Made by a program: the position numbers and the translations under genes. Shown one piece after another: positions 40,952 through 49,273 of a stretch of DNA of 64,000 bases. Origin of the DNA: Pseudorhodoplanes sp049324435 (GTDB lineage Bacteria > Pseudomonadota > Alphaproteobacteria > Rhizobiales > Xanthobacteraceae); NCBI GenBank assembly GCA_049324435.1, contig JBMOOQ010000025.1:1-64000 (forward strand), written 5' to 3'. The notes under the pieces are model-generated. The model searched no databases, was not told the origin of the DNA, and worked only from the letters and a program-made list of their open reading frames with translations. The first letter of the stretch is position 1. Each line of letters starts with the position of its first letter.

Positions 40952-43213
40952 TCATTTTCGTTGCATCGCCGACCAGAGCTTCTCGCTGGTCAGCGGCATG
41001 TCGAGATGCGTGACGCCGAAAGGCGTTAGCGCGTCGACCGCCGCATTCACGATTGCCGCCGGCACGCCGACGCAGCCGGCCTCGCCGATACCCTTGGCGC
41101 CCAGCACGTTGAACGGACTTGGCGTCTCGATCTTGCCCAGCACCAGCTCGGGAATATGGGCCGCGCGCGGTATAGCATAATCCATGAAGCTTGCGGTCAC
41201 GAGCTGCCCGTCCTCGTCATAGACGATCCGCTCCAGCAGAGCCTCTCCGAGGCCCTGCGCGAGCCCGCCGATCATCTGCCCCTGCGCCAGCACCGGATTG
41301 ACGACCGTGCCTGCGTCGTCGATCCAAACGATGCGGTCCACGGCGAGCACGCCGGTTTCGGCATCGACATTAACCTGCGCGATCACGCAGCCGCTCGACC
41401 AGGCCTCGCCCTCGGCCTCATAGACGACCGCGGTACGAAGACCCTTGCCGAATTCCGACGCAACCTCGGCATCGGCCTGCGCGATGCGCGCGAGGTCGCG
41501 CCAGCTCAAAGCGCGGCGCACCGGAATTGCGGTTTCAAATCCGGATTCGGTCAATGTCAGTTCATCCGGATCGGCCTGCAACAGCCGCGCCGCACACACC
41601 CTCGCCTTCTCCCGGAATTGCTCGGCCGCCTGCAACAGCGCACTGCCCCCGATCGGCGTCGAACGGCTGGCAAGGGCGCCGATCCCCGCAGGGCAGCTTG
41701 CTGTGTCACCATGAGCGATCGCTATCCGCTCCGGGCGCGTGCGCAACACATCGGCCACGATCTGCGCGTAAGCGGTCTCGCGCCCCTGCCCCTGCGCGCT
41801 CGAACCGGTCGCAGCGACCAGTGTGCCGTCCGCCTCAAGCCGGACCTCGGCGCTCTCCCAGCCGTGACCGCACGGCTCGGTATAGACAGCAATGCCGATG
41901 CCGCAGATTTCGCCCTCGGCGCGGCGCTCATCGCGCAGACGCACAGCGTCGTCGTACCCGGCCTTCTGTTTCGCCATCTCCAGCAGCCGCGGATAATCGC
42001 CGGAATCCAGCACCGATCCGGTCGCCATACGGTAGGGAAAAGCATCAGCCGGAATGAGATTGCGGCGGCGGATCTCTGCAGGATCAAGGCCCAGCGCCTG
42101 CGCCGCCTTGTCGGCAAGCCGCTCCATCAGCATCGCAGCCTCGGGCCGGCCTGCGCCGCGATAGATGCCGACCGCCGCGGTGTTCTCGGCGTGGCCTTCA
42201 AGCACAATGTCGACATGGTCGCAGACATAGGGCCCCGGCAGGCAGCGCCCCGCATTCTTGCCCGGCATCGCTGCGCTGTACGGCAGCCAATGCCCGAGCG
42301 GATAGTCGAGCCTCGCGCGCAGACCGATAAATTTGCCGTCCTTGTCGAGCGCCAGTTCGCCCGCGATGGTCGCGCCGCGGCCCTGCGATGCAGCGAGAAA
42401 ATCCTCGGTGCGCGAGCCGCGCCATTTCACCGGACGCTTGAGCTGGAGTGACGCCAGCGCGACCAGCGCATCCTCTGGATAAAGCGAGGCCTTGCCGCCG
42501 AATGCACCGCCCACATCTGGCGCGATCACGCGGATCTTCTTCTCGGACAGATTCAGGATCGCGGCGAGATCGCTGCGCGCGCGATGCGGCGTCTGGGTCG
42601 AGAGCCACACATTCAGCATCTGCGCGCCTTCGTCCCAGAAGGCCATGGCGGTGCGCGGTTCGAGCGCGCAAGGCGCAATGCGTTCATGCGTAACCGTGAC
42701 GCGCACGACATGCGCAGCCGTTGCGAAAGCGCCGGCAACATCGCCCGCCTTCCATTCATGACGATAGACCGGCTCCTCGTTCTCCCAGAGCGGAGCCGGC
42801 TCGAGCTCGGCCTCGATCAGCAAAGCCGCATCAGCCGCGATCGAGGCGCGCGTCGCAACCACGGCCGCGATCGGCTGGCCGACAGCATTGATCTCGGTCG
42901 CCGGCAGCACCGGAAACGGCAGCATCCGCATGTCGGGCAGCACACGGTTGACGGCAGCATGCCCGAGCGTACCGGGCTCGGGCGCGCGCAGCACAGTCAC
43001 GACACCGGGCATATTCTCGGCATCTGCTGTATTCAGGCTGACAATCAACGCGCGCGGATGGTTGCTGCGGACAAATTCTATGAACAGCGTCTCCGGCAGC
43101 CGCAGGTCATCGACGAACTGACCCTTGCCGGTGACCAGACGCACATCCTCGAACCGCCGCACCGGCCGGCCGACCCATTGCGTCCGAAGCACCTGATCCC
43201 GCGTGCGATCCAT
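40952..43213 (-). CDS. Xanthine-dehydrogenase-family molybdopterin-binding (large) subunit
   Basis: A 753-residue molybdenum hydroxylase large subunit of the CoxL/XdhB type. The N-terminal a/b hammerhead domain begins VGRPVRRFEDVRLVTGKGQFVDDL. Molybdopterin contacts include PDVGGAFGGKASLYPE and VGIYRGAGRPEAAMLME, plus SSAQGQGRETAYAQIV. The catalytic glutamate is in AKGIGEAGCVG near the C-terminus. Enzymes of this class hydroxylate N-heterocycles or aldehydes using water. Such subunits normally work with an FAD and a 2Fe-2S subunit, yet neither is encoded nearby. First gene of the operon with the DapA-family and binding-protein genes, and divergent from a LysR regulator. Confidence 0.92.
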   Translation of the reverse strand: MDRTRDQVLRTQWVGRPVRRFEDVRLVTGKGQFVDDLRLPETLFIEFVRSNHPRALIVSLNTADAENMPGVVTVLRAPEPGTLGHAAVNRVLPDMRMLPFPVLPATEINAVGQPIAAVVATRASIAADAALLIEAELEPAPLWENEEPVYRHEWKAGDVAGAFATAAHVVRVTVTHERIAPCALEPRTAMAFWDEGAQMLNVWLSTQTPHRARSDLAAILNLSEKKIRVIAPDVGGAFGGKASLYPEDALVALASLQLKRPVKWRGSRTEDFLAASQGRGATIAGELALDKDGKFIGLRARLDYPLGHWLPYSAAMPGKNAGRCLPGPYVCDHVDIVLEGHAENTAAVGIYRGAGRPEAAMLMERLADKAAQALGLDPAEIRRRNLIPADAFPYRMATGSVLDSGDYPRLLEMAKQKAGYDDAVRLRDERRAEGEICGIGIAVYTEPCGHGWESAEVRLEADGTLVAATGSSAQGQGRETAYAQIVADVLRTRPERIAIAHGDTASCPAGIGALASRSTPIGGSALLQAAEQFREKARVCAARLLQADPDELTLTESGFETAIPVRRALSWRDLARIAQADAEVASEFGKGLRTAVVYEAEGEAWSSGCVIAQVNVDAETGVLAVDRIVWIDDAGTVVNPVLAQGQMIGGLAQGLGEALLERIVYDEDGQLVTASFMDYAIPRAAHIPELVLGKIETPSPFNVLGAKGIGEAGCVGVPAAIVNAAVDALTPFGVTHLDMPLTSEKLWSAMQRK

Positions 43214-43295
43214 CGAAGAAAAGCGCTCAATGAGGCCCGTTTAAGCCTCCGCTTCGCATTGTCCTGCGGTCGCATTCATTAAGCAAGATGACATT

Positions 43296-43315
43296 ATCAT
43301 ATCTATTGATATGAT
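43296..43315. promoter_or_regulatory. Perfect palindrome upstream of lysR (43322)
   Basis: ATCATATC and GATATGAT, 8-base arms around TATT, in the AT-rich 108-base gap between the molybdenum hydroxylase operon and the divergent lysR gene, ending six bases before the lysR start. A likely LysR binding site. Confidence 0.6.
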
Positions 43316-43321
43316 TGGATT

Positions 43322-44239
43322 ATGAATATCACGCTACGCCAGATTCAGGCCTTCAGAACCGTCGCCGAATTCGGCTCCTTCACCCGCGCCGCCGAGCGGC
43401 TGAAGGTGGCGCAGCCGGCGTTGTCGCTCTCGATCCGCGAACTCGAGCGCGAACTGAATCTGCGCCTGTTCGACCGCACCACACGCAGGGTCGAACTGAC
43501 CGGCGCCGGCCGCGAATTCCTGCAATCGGCCGACAAGCTGCTGGCCGATCTCGACCGCGCAGTGCGTGACGCGCGCGATCTCTCCGAAAAGAAGCGCGGC
43601 CGCATCGTGATCGCGGCACCCCCGCTGCTCGCTGCCATGATCGTGCCGGCCGCCATTGCGGACTTCAATGCGGCGTTCCCCGGGATCGATGTCGGCCTCA
43701 TCGATGTTCGAAACGATCAGATCCTGGACCGGCTCCGCGCTGGCGAAGCCGATCTCGCCATCGGCACCTTCGACGAGCGCGCCGACGGTATCCGCCGCGA
43801 GGTGCTGGCGCAGGACGCGCTCGCCTTGTTCTGCTCGCCCGACTCTCCACTGGCGAAGAAGCGCCGCATCCGCTGGGCCGACCTGCCGGACCAGAAGCTG
43901 ATCATGCTGACACGCGATTCGTCGCTTCGCGTTCTGACCGAACGGACGCTGGCTCAGGCCGGGCACGAGATCGGCAAGCCGCTTTACGAGGTCTCGCAGA
44001 TCACGACCGCCGTGATGCTGGCCGAAGCCGGCCTCGGCGTCACCGTGCTGCCGGCCTATGCTTGGTCTTTCGCGCGCAGCCGAGATATCGTGTCTCGCCC
44101 GCTGACCGATCCGCAGGTCACCCGCAATGTCTATTTGATCCATCCGGACGGCCGTTCGCTGTCGCCCGCAGCGGAAGGCTTTGCGCGGACATTGCGCAAA
44201 CAGACCCGCACCGCGATCGCCAGGGTGGTGACCCGCTGA
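43322..44239 (+). CDS. LysR-family transcriptional regulator
   Basis: A 305-residue regulator of the common LysR type. The helix-turn-helix is at residues 3-50: ITLRQIQAFRTVAEFGSFTR, AAERLKVAQPALSLSIRELE, with LNLRLFDRTTRRVELTGAG as the wing and linker. The C-terminal effector domain contains AGEADLAIGTFDERAD and VMLAEAGLGVTVLPAYAW. It is divergent from the molybdenum hydroxylase-DapA-SBP operon and probably controls it through the palindrome next to its start. Co-ligand not predictable. Confidence 0.9.
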   Translation: MNITLRQIQAFRTVAEFGSFTRAAERLKVAQPALSLSIRELERELNLRLFDRTTRRVELTGAGREFLQSADKLLADLDRAVRDARDLSEKKRGRIVIAAPPLLAAMIVPAAIADFNAAFPGIDVGLIDVRNDQILDRLRAGEADLAIGTFDERADGIRREVLAQDALALFCSPDSPLAKKRRIRWADLPDQKLIMLTRDSSLRVLTERTLAQAGHEIGKPLYEVSQITTAVMLAEAGLGVTVLPAYAWSFARSRDIVSRPLTDPQVTRNVYLIHPDGRSLSPAAEGFARTLRKQTRTAIARVVTR

Positions 44240-44357
44240 TCTGAATTCATATTTAATCTCTATCAATCCATAACATTTTGTCGTCTTGTAGAATGAATGC
44301 GGCCGTGCCGAAAATTGCGGCCAGGAGCCGGACCGATACGCCCATTAAGGAGACCCC

Positions 44358-44915
44358 ATGGCACAGGCCGCTGCATTGAAGACCGAGGAGACGCAAAAGC
44401 CCGCCTCGTTCAACCTGATGAAGTGGATCGCCGAGAATCCGGACAAGCTGAAGCCACCAACTGGCGCCAAGACCGTGTTCCGCGGTGACGACTTCATGGT
44501 CACCGTGGTTGGCGGCCCGAATGCCCGCACCGACTATCACGTCAATCCGACCGAGGAATTCTTCTTCCAGCTCAGGGGAACGGTGAACATCCGCATCCAG
44601 CACGAAGGCAAGCCGCACGACGTGGTTTTGCCGGAAGGCTCGATCTATCTGCTGCCCGCCAACGTTCCGCATGCGCCGATGCGCGGGCCGGACACGGTAG
44701 GCCTCATCGTTGAGCGCATCCGCAAGAACGGCATGATGGACACCCATCGCTGGTACTGCGAGAAATGCAACAACGTGCTGTTCGAGCGCACGGTCTCGAT
44801 CGAGGTCCTGGAACGCGACATGCCCCCGGTGTTCGACGCCTATTACGGCAACCCGGAAAACCAGCGCTGCAAACAGTGCGGCCATGTCAATCCGGGCCGG
44901 CCGGCCAAGGGATAG
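44358..44915 (+). CDS. nbaC: 3-Hydroxyanthranilate 3,4-dioxygenase
   Basis: A 185-residue cupin dioxygenase opening the ring of 3-hydroxyanthranilate to 2-amino-3-carboxymuconate semialdehyde. Catalytic iron ligands are H61, E67 and H105 (TDYHVNPTEEFFFQL and VPHAPMRGP), with substrate-binding R57. The C-terminal rubredoxin-like iron site of bacterial enzymes is complete: C134, C137, C171 and C174 (YCEKCNN, then RCKQCGH). GGAGACC lies five bases before the ATG. Neighbouring gene encodes aspartate dehydrogenase two bases downstream. In bacteria this enzyme serves kynurenine or 2-nitrobenzoate degradation, or quinolinate synthesis. Confidence 0.95.
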   Translation: MAQAAALKTEETQKPASFNLMKWIAENPDKLKPPTGAKTVFRGDDFMVTVVGGPNARTDYHVNPTEEFFFQLRGTVNIRIQHEGKPHDVVLPEGSIYLLPANVPHAPMRGPDTVGLIVERIRKNGMMDTHRWYCEKCNNVLFERTVSIEVLERDMPPVFDAYYGNPENQRCKQCGHVNPGRPAKG

Positions 44916-44917
44916 TC

Positions 44918-45724
44918 TTGAGACAGCGCCTTCGCATCGTTTTCATCGGCTTTGGCGCCATCAATTCGCGCGTTGCCGCTCTTTTGAAAGAACGCAAGGC
45001 GCCCGTGGACATTGTGGCGGCTGCAACCAGGGACGAGCCGGCCGAACGCGCGCGCATCCCTGCGGGCGTCCCGTTTCTGGCCTCTCCAGTTGAACTCGCC
45101 GCGCTCAAGCCCGACCTCGTCATCGAGGCCGCGGGCCGCGCGGCGATCGATGCGTGGGCGCCCGCCGCGCTCGCTGCTGCTCCCGCCATGATCATCGCCT
45201 CGACCTCGGCCTTCTGCGACGACGCACTGCTGCCGCGCCTCGCCGGGATCGCCGAGAAGCACGGCAGCCGCATTCTCATTCCCTCCGGCGCCATCGGCGG
45301 TATCGATGCGCTCGCGGGTGCCGCCGTGCTCGGGCTCGATGCGGTCACGCACTCCATCGTCAAGCCGCCGGTCGCCTGGAAAGGAACGCCGGCGGAGAAG
45401 CTGCTGGCCCTCGCCTCCCTGCACGAACGCACCGTGTTCTTCGAAGGCTCGGCACGCGAAGCCGCCAGCCAATATCCGCAGAACGCCAACGCGACCGTCG
45501 TAACCTCACTCGCCGGCATTGGGCTCGACCGCACCCGTGTCGAACTGATTGCCGATCCCGCGGCGCGGCTGAACGGACACACCATCACCGCCGAAGGCGG
45601 ATTCGGGCGCATGACCATCACGCTGGAGAACAATCCGCTCGCGACCAACCCGAAGTCTTCGGAATTGACCGCGTTGAGCCTCGTGCGCCTGATCGAACAG
45701 CGGACCCGGCCGGTCACGATCTAA
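44918..45724 (+). CDS. nadX: L-Aspartate dehydrogenase
   Basis: A 268-residue NAD(P)-dependent enzyme of normal family length; it turns L-aspartate into iminoaspartate, the substrate of quinolinate synthase. Signatures are the Rossmann RIVFIGFGAINSRVAALL, DLVIEAAGRAAIDAWAP, IPSGAIGGIDALAGA, KPPVAWKGTPA and NANATVVTSLAGIGLDRT. The start is TTG 44918, with AAGGGA five bases upstream; the frame runs further back into the dioxygenase gene but without family similarity. Placed two bases after the 3-hydroxyanthranilate dioxygenase gene, so the two are co-translated. Alternatively it could act on an imine intermediate of the pathway. Confidence 0.9.
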   Translation: MRQRLRIVFIGFGAINSRVAALLKERKAPVDIVAAATRDEPAERARIPAGVPFLASPVELAALKPDLVIEAAGRAAIDAWAPAALAAAPAMIIASTSAFCDDALLPRLAGIAEKHGSRILIPSGAIGGIDALAGAAVLGLDAVTHSIVKPPVAWKGTPAEKLLALASLHERTVFFEGSAREAASQYPQNANATVVTSLAGIGLDRTRVELIADPAARLNGHTITAEGGFGRMTITLENNPLATNPKSSELTALSLVRLIEQRTRPVTI

Positions 45725-45807
45725 TCACCCGGCGCGCAAACATTGCGCAGCATCAATTCCGGTACACGCAATGGGCGCTATTTCATCCATTGCCGTTAAG
45801 GTCTATA

Positions 45808-45827
45808 ATGCATTCAATCGAATGTAT
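45808..45827. promoter_or_regulatory. Inverted repeat upstream of the tandem VOC gene
   Basis: ATGCATTC and GAATGTAT (7 of 8 positions complementary) around AATC, 24 bases before the start codon. A plausible repressor or activator site; the binder is not identified. Confidence 0.4.
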
Positions 45828-45850
45828 CGGATCAGTTGCGGAGGCACATC

Positions 45851-46741
45851 ATGGCCCGTCTGCGTCATTTTGCGGTTTGCGTCGGCGATTTGGACAAGGC
45901 CGCCAAGTTCTACGGTGACGTGTTCGGCATGAAGCGGCACGGCCGCGAGGACCTGTCGATCGGCTCGGCGGTCTATATGGGCGACGGCACCATCAATCTC
46001 GCGCTGCTCAACTTCAAGGGCGACAAGGGGCACGACTTCGGCGATAAGCCGGAAGGGCAGATCGGCGCCAATCATTTCGGCTTCCAGGTCGACAGCATGA
46101 AAGAGACGCAGGCGCTGATCGAAAAGCACGGCGGCAAATTCTTTTTCGATCTTGGCGACGAGCGCAAAGGCAATTTCGAGCGCAAGTTCAAGGATCCGGA
46201 AGGCATCATCTTCGACATTTCGGAGAATGGCTGGGTCGGTACCGACGGCCGTAAGATCAAGGCCGATCCGGCGCATGCCTTCCTCGACGAGGAACTGGTG
46301 CCGCAAGCCAACCTCAAGGGCCGCATCAAGCACATGGCGCTGTTCGTGCGCGATCTCGAAAAGCAAGCCGCATTCTATCAGGCAGTGTTTGGGCTCAAGC
46401 ATCTCGGCTACGATCATCAGCCGATGGGCTCGGCGGTCTATCTCACCGACGGCACCACCAATCTCGCGCTGATCCGCCCCGGCATGCCGGAGGACAAGTA
46501 TAAGCCCGGCGCCAATCATTGCGGCTTCCAGGTCGCAGACCTGAAACAGACCGAGGACTGGATCAAGGACGCCGGCGGCTCGTTCTTCTTCGATTTCGGC
46601 GACGCCAAGCACGGCAATTTCGAAAAAAAGTTCAAGGACGCTGACGGCGTGGTGTTCGATATCTCGAAGCACGGCTGGGTCGGGACTCAGACCTATACCG
46701 CGAAGAAAGAAGGCGCAGAGGCGCTGGCACCGGCGAAGTAG
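45851..46741 (+). CDS. Tandem-domain VOC-family protein
   Basis: A 296-residue protein made of two similar VOC domains (about residues 1-135 and 155-290). Each starts with a histidine strand (LRHFAVCVGDLDKAAKFYGD and IKHMALFVRDLEKQAAFYQA), continues with GSAVYMGDGTINLALL or GSAVYLTDGTTNLALI, and carries GANHFGFQV or GANHCGFQV and the end DPEGIIFDISENGW or DADGVVFDISKHGW. The histidine set is consistent with a metal site in each half. It could be a glyoxalase or ring-cleavage dioxygenase. GGAGG lies six bases before ATG 45851. Own promoter region with an inverted repeat. Confidence 0.88.
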   Translation: MARLRHFAVCVGDLDKAAKFYGDVFGMKRHGREDLSIGSAVYMGDGTINLALLNFKGDKGHDFGDKPEGQIGANHFGFQVDSMKETQALIEKHGGKFFFDLGDERKGNFERKFKDPEGIIFDISENGWVGTDGRKIKADPAHAFLDEELVPQANLKGRIKHMALFVRDLEKQAAFYQAVFGLKHLGYDHQPMGSAVYLTDGTTNLALIRPGMPEDKYKPGANHCGFQVADLKQTEDWIKDAGGSFFFDFGDAKHGNFEKKFKDADGVVFDISKHGWVGTQTYTAKKEGAEALAPAK

Positions 46742-46751
46742 GCATTGGGCA

Positions 46752-46785
46752 TTGCCGGGCCGACACGCAGCGGCGTGACCGGCAA
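46752..46785. terminator. Nested hairpin between convergent genes
   Basis: TTGCCGG/CCGGCAA outer arms and CACGC/GCGTG inner arms lie 11 bases after the VOC stop. A further palindrome, GACCCGCGGGTC, is at 46806-46817. No T-run; may act as a two-way transcription barrier with the monooxygenase gene. Confidence 0.45.
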
Positions 46786-46840
46786 CCCATCTTGCGACGA
46801 TAATTGACCCGCGGGTCGAGCCCGCCGGTGACGAGGACGG

Positions 46841-47968
46841 TTACGTCCCCGTCGGCACATGCCGCGCCGTCTTGGTGCGCTGCGCGATCATCCATTTCGA
46901 TTTGCCCGCGAGCGTCAGGAAGGCGCGGCGCAGCGGCGTCGGCCAAGTCGTCGGCAGCCCGAGGAACACCGAGATGCGCTGGGTGTGCTCGGTCAACGGC
47001 CGCTCGTTCTGCTCCCAGACTCGCAGCGCCGTCGCCATGTCCTTCTCGCGGTCGAGATAATAGGCAAGCGACAAACCATTCATCATCGAGCAGCCTGCGC
47101 CCTGCCCGATATTCGGCGGCAGCGCATGCGCAGCATCGCCCAGCACGGCGACACGGCCGGACGACCATCTTTTCAGGCGGATATACTCGAAGCGGTCGTA
47201 GCGCGCATCGTCGGTGATGCGGTCGATCAGGTCTGCCCAATGCGGAAACGATTGCTTCCACGACGCCTTGTCGATCGGCGTGCGGCGGCCAACCTCATCG
47301 GAGTGCAGCATGGTGAAGGCGATATAGAGCTCGGTCTCACTCACCGGCGTATAGAGAATGCGCCTGCTGCCGGACCAGTTCTCGATCGTGGTGCCGCCGT
47401 CGCCGGAGGCCATTTCTGCCGGCGTCTTCGGAATTAGGACACGGATCGCGCCGTCCGGCAGCGGCTTGCGCTTCGCTACAAGGCCGAGCGAATCCCGGTT
47501 TTTCGAATTCACGCCGTCGCCGGCAACGATCAGATCGGCTTTCAGGCGTTTGCCGTCCGCCATGATCAACTCGCCGTCCGGCGTTGCCGCCACAGCTTCG
47601 GAGCCAAGCACGATCTCGACGCCGTTCTTGCGTGCCGCATCCGCCATCGCGCTGATCACACGCTGGCGCACCACGCTGAACACGCGCTTCGACGGGTCCC
47701 AGCGATGCACCGAGAGCACGCGATTATGCTCGTCGCGCATCTCGCGGGTATGCGCGAACGGCGCGCCCTTCACCGCCTCGTCATAGGCACCGAGTTTTTC
47801 AAGGACGCGCAGCCCGTTTTCGTAGATATAGATGCCGGCTCCGCTCGGCCGCAATTCGGGCGAGCGCTCATGCAGCCGCACGCTCCAGCCGCGCTGCGCG
47901 AGCGCACCCGCGGCCGCTAGACCCGAAAAGCCGCCGCCGACGACTTCGGCATGTCGTTTCGAACTCAC
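46841..47968 (-). CDS. FAD-dependent monooxygenase, salicylate/6-hydroxynicotinate hydroxylase-like
   Basis: A 375-residue group A flavoprotein hydroxylase. Near the N-terminus is AEVVGGGFSGLAAAGALAQRG, a Rossmann motif in which the usual GxGxxG reads GGGFSG. The internal motif is DLIVAGDGVNSKNRDS and the second FAD motif is VAVLGDAAHALPPNIGQGAGCSMMNG. GAGAG precedes the GTG start at 47968; the open frame continues upstream into repeat sequence. It would hydroxylate an aromatic acid using NAD(P)H and O2. Same strand as the binding-protein gene upstream, with a repeat element between. Confidence 0.88.
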   Translation of the reverse strand: MSSKRHAEVVGGGFSGLAAAGALAQRGWSVRLHERSPELRPSGAGIYIYENGLRVLEKLGAYDEAVKGAPFAHTREMRDEHNRVLSVHRWDPSKRVFSVVRQRVISAMADAARKNGVEIVLGSEAVAATPDGELIMADGKRLKADLIVAGDGVNSKNRDSLGLVAKRKPLPDGAIRVLIPKTPAEMASGDGGTTIENWSGSRRILYTPVSETELYIAFTMLHSDEVGRRTPIDKASWKQSFPHWADLIDRITDDARYDRFEYIRLKRWSSGRVAVLGDAAHALPPNIGQGAGCSMMNGLSLAYYLDREKDMATALRVWEQNERPLTEHTQRISVFLGLPTTWPTPLRRAFLTLAGKSKWMIAQRTKTARHVPTGT

Positions 47969-47984
47969 AACCGCACTCTCCGTT

Positions 47985-48064
47985 GTCACGCCCGGACTTT
48001 GTGCCCGGGCATTCACGTCCCCAAAAGACAAGACGTGGATGGCCGGGACAAGCCCGGCCATGAC
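47985..48064. repeat. Dispersed palindromic element, Bradyrhizobium-like (unit A)
   Basis: An 80-base imperfect palindrome: the left side begins GTCACGCCCGG and ends CACGTC; the right side begins GACGTGGATGG and ends CCATGAC, with GGCCGGG-ACAAG-CCCGGCC inside. The whole folds back on itself. Similar elements are common between genes in Bradyrhizobium and relatives (from memory, not searched). Confidence 0.7.
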
Positions 48065-48089
48065 GCATATCAACTGCGACGAACCGCGC

Positions 48090-49088
48090 CTATTTGATGA
48101 ACTGATTGGTGTACAGCTCCTCCACCGGCGTCTTCTTCTGGATGAAGCCCTTTTCCAGATAGAAGTCCTGCAACTTGGCGAGCCGCTCCGGATTGATCTC
48201 GCCGAGCCGCTTCTGATCGACATAGACGAGTTTGGCGAAATAGTTCAGCGCGTCCTTCACCACCTGTTCCTTGCCCTGCCAGGTCGGCACGAACTTGACG
48301 AAATCCTCGGCGGCCTTGTTCGGGTCGTCCATCACGTCCTTCATGCCGCGCATTGCCGCGGTCACGAATTTCTGAATCATCTCCGGGTTCTTCTTGATCA
48401 GGTCGTCCGACACCGCGATGCCCTGTGCCAGATGCGGGAAATACTGGTCGGTCGGGATCACCTTGATCTTGGTGCCGGTCGATTGCACAAGCGCAATCCA
48501 GTCCGGAACGCCGGCCATGCCCTGCGACTTTCCGGTCGCGACCGATTCCCACACGCCGGTCGGTCCGGCCTGCTGGATGCTGACGTCGTTCTGCGTGAGG
48601 CCCACGCTCGCGAGCAGACCGATCAGCGCATAGAAGGTCGTATCCTGGAACGACAGCACGGTCAGCGTCTTGCCCTTCAGGTCGGCGGGCTTCTCGACGC
48701 CGGCATCCTCGCGCACAACCGTCTGCATGAAGCCCTTGCCGCCGAACAGCGCCACGATCTTCACCGGTACGCCGTTCGAGCGCACCATGATCGGGCCGTC
48801 GCCGACGATGCCGCCGATCTGCGCATTGCCTGCGCCGACCATCTTGGCCACCTCGACGCCGCCGCGCGCGACCTGGAAATCGACGTCAAGCCCGGCTTCC
48901 TTGAAATAGCCCTTGCCCTTGGCGAGCTGCAGCGGGGCAAAGGACGGCAGGATCGGCGGCGCCGGAAACAGGTAGGTGATTTTTTCCTGCGCAAAGGCTT
49001 GCGGCATGGCGAGGGCGCTGCCCAGCGCGGCTGCGAAGGCGGTGATCGCAAGTCGTCGCGTCATCGCGGCTGTGGTCGAAGCGGTCAT
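48090..49088 (-). CDS. ABC transporter substrate-binding protein, NMT1/SsuA type
   Basis: A 332-residue type II periplasmic binding protein of the nitrate/sulfonate/thiamine-precursor family. The signal peptide is clear: basic MTRR then LAITAFAAALGSALAM and PQAFAQ. Mature landmarks: APLQLAKGKGYFKEAGLDVDF, DLKGKTLTVLSFQDTTFYAL, GVWESVATGKSQGMAG. Met 9 (49064) is an alternative start that gives a more usual signal peptide. Divergent from the ATPase and permease genes of the same importer. Ligand unknown; the aromatic genes on both sides suggest an aromatic acid or amine. Confidence 0.9.
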   Translation of the reverse strand: MTASTTAAMTRRLAITAFAAALGSALAMPQAFAQEKITYLFPAPPILPSFAPLQLAKGKGYFKEAGLDVDFQVARGGVEVAKMVGAGNAQIGGIVGDGPIMVRSNGVPVKIVALFGGKGFMQTVVREDAGVEKPADLKGKTLTVLSFQDTTFYALIGLLASVGLTQNDVSIQQAGPTGVWESVATGKSQGMAGVPDWIALVQSTGTKIKVIPTDQYFPHLAQGIAVSDDLIKKNPEMIQKFVTAAMRGMKDVMDDPNKAAEDFVKFVPTWQGKEQVVKDALNYFAKLVYVDQKRLGEINPERLAKLQDFYLEKGFIQKKTPVEELYTNQFIK

Positions 49089-49273
49089 TGGATTAATACC
49101 CCTACTGGTGCTCGTGACATTGTGCCCCGTTCCCGCGGGCGTGACACCCTCGGATTAAACTTACTATACTCGACAGTCTCGTTAGGCGCTACGTGGCAGG
49201 AAGCCCAACAATTGGTCCGGATGTTGCTCCCGATGCCGCGCATGCAATCAAACCAAGAACGGGTGGTCGTCGC

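Noticed and set aside
49193..49273. An N-terminal extension of the SsuB-type ATPase from a GTG start
   Set aside because: The 27 extra codons have few G or C third positions and no family similarity, unlike the rest of the gene.
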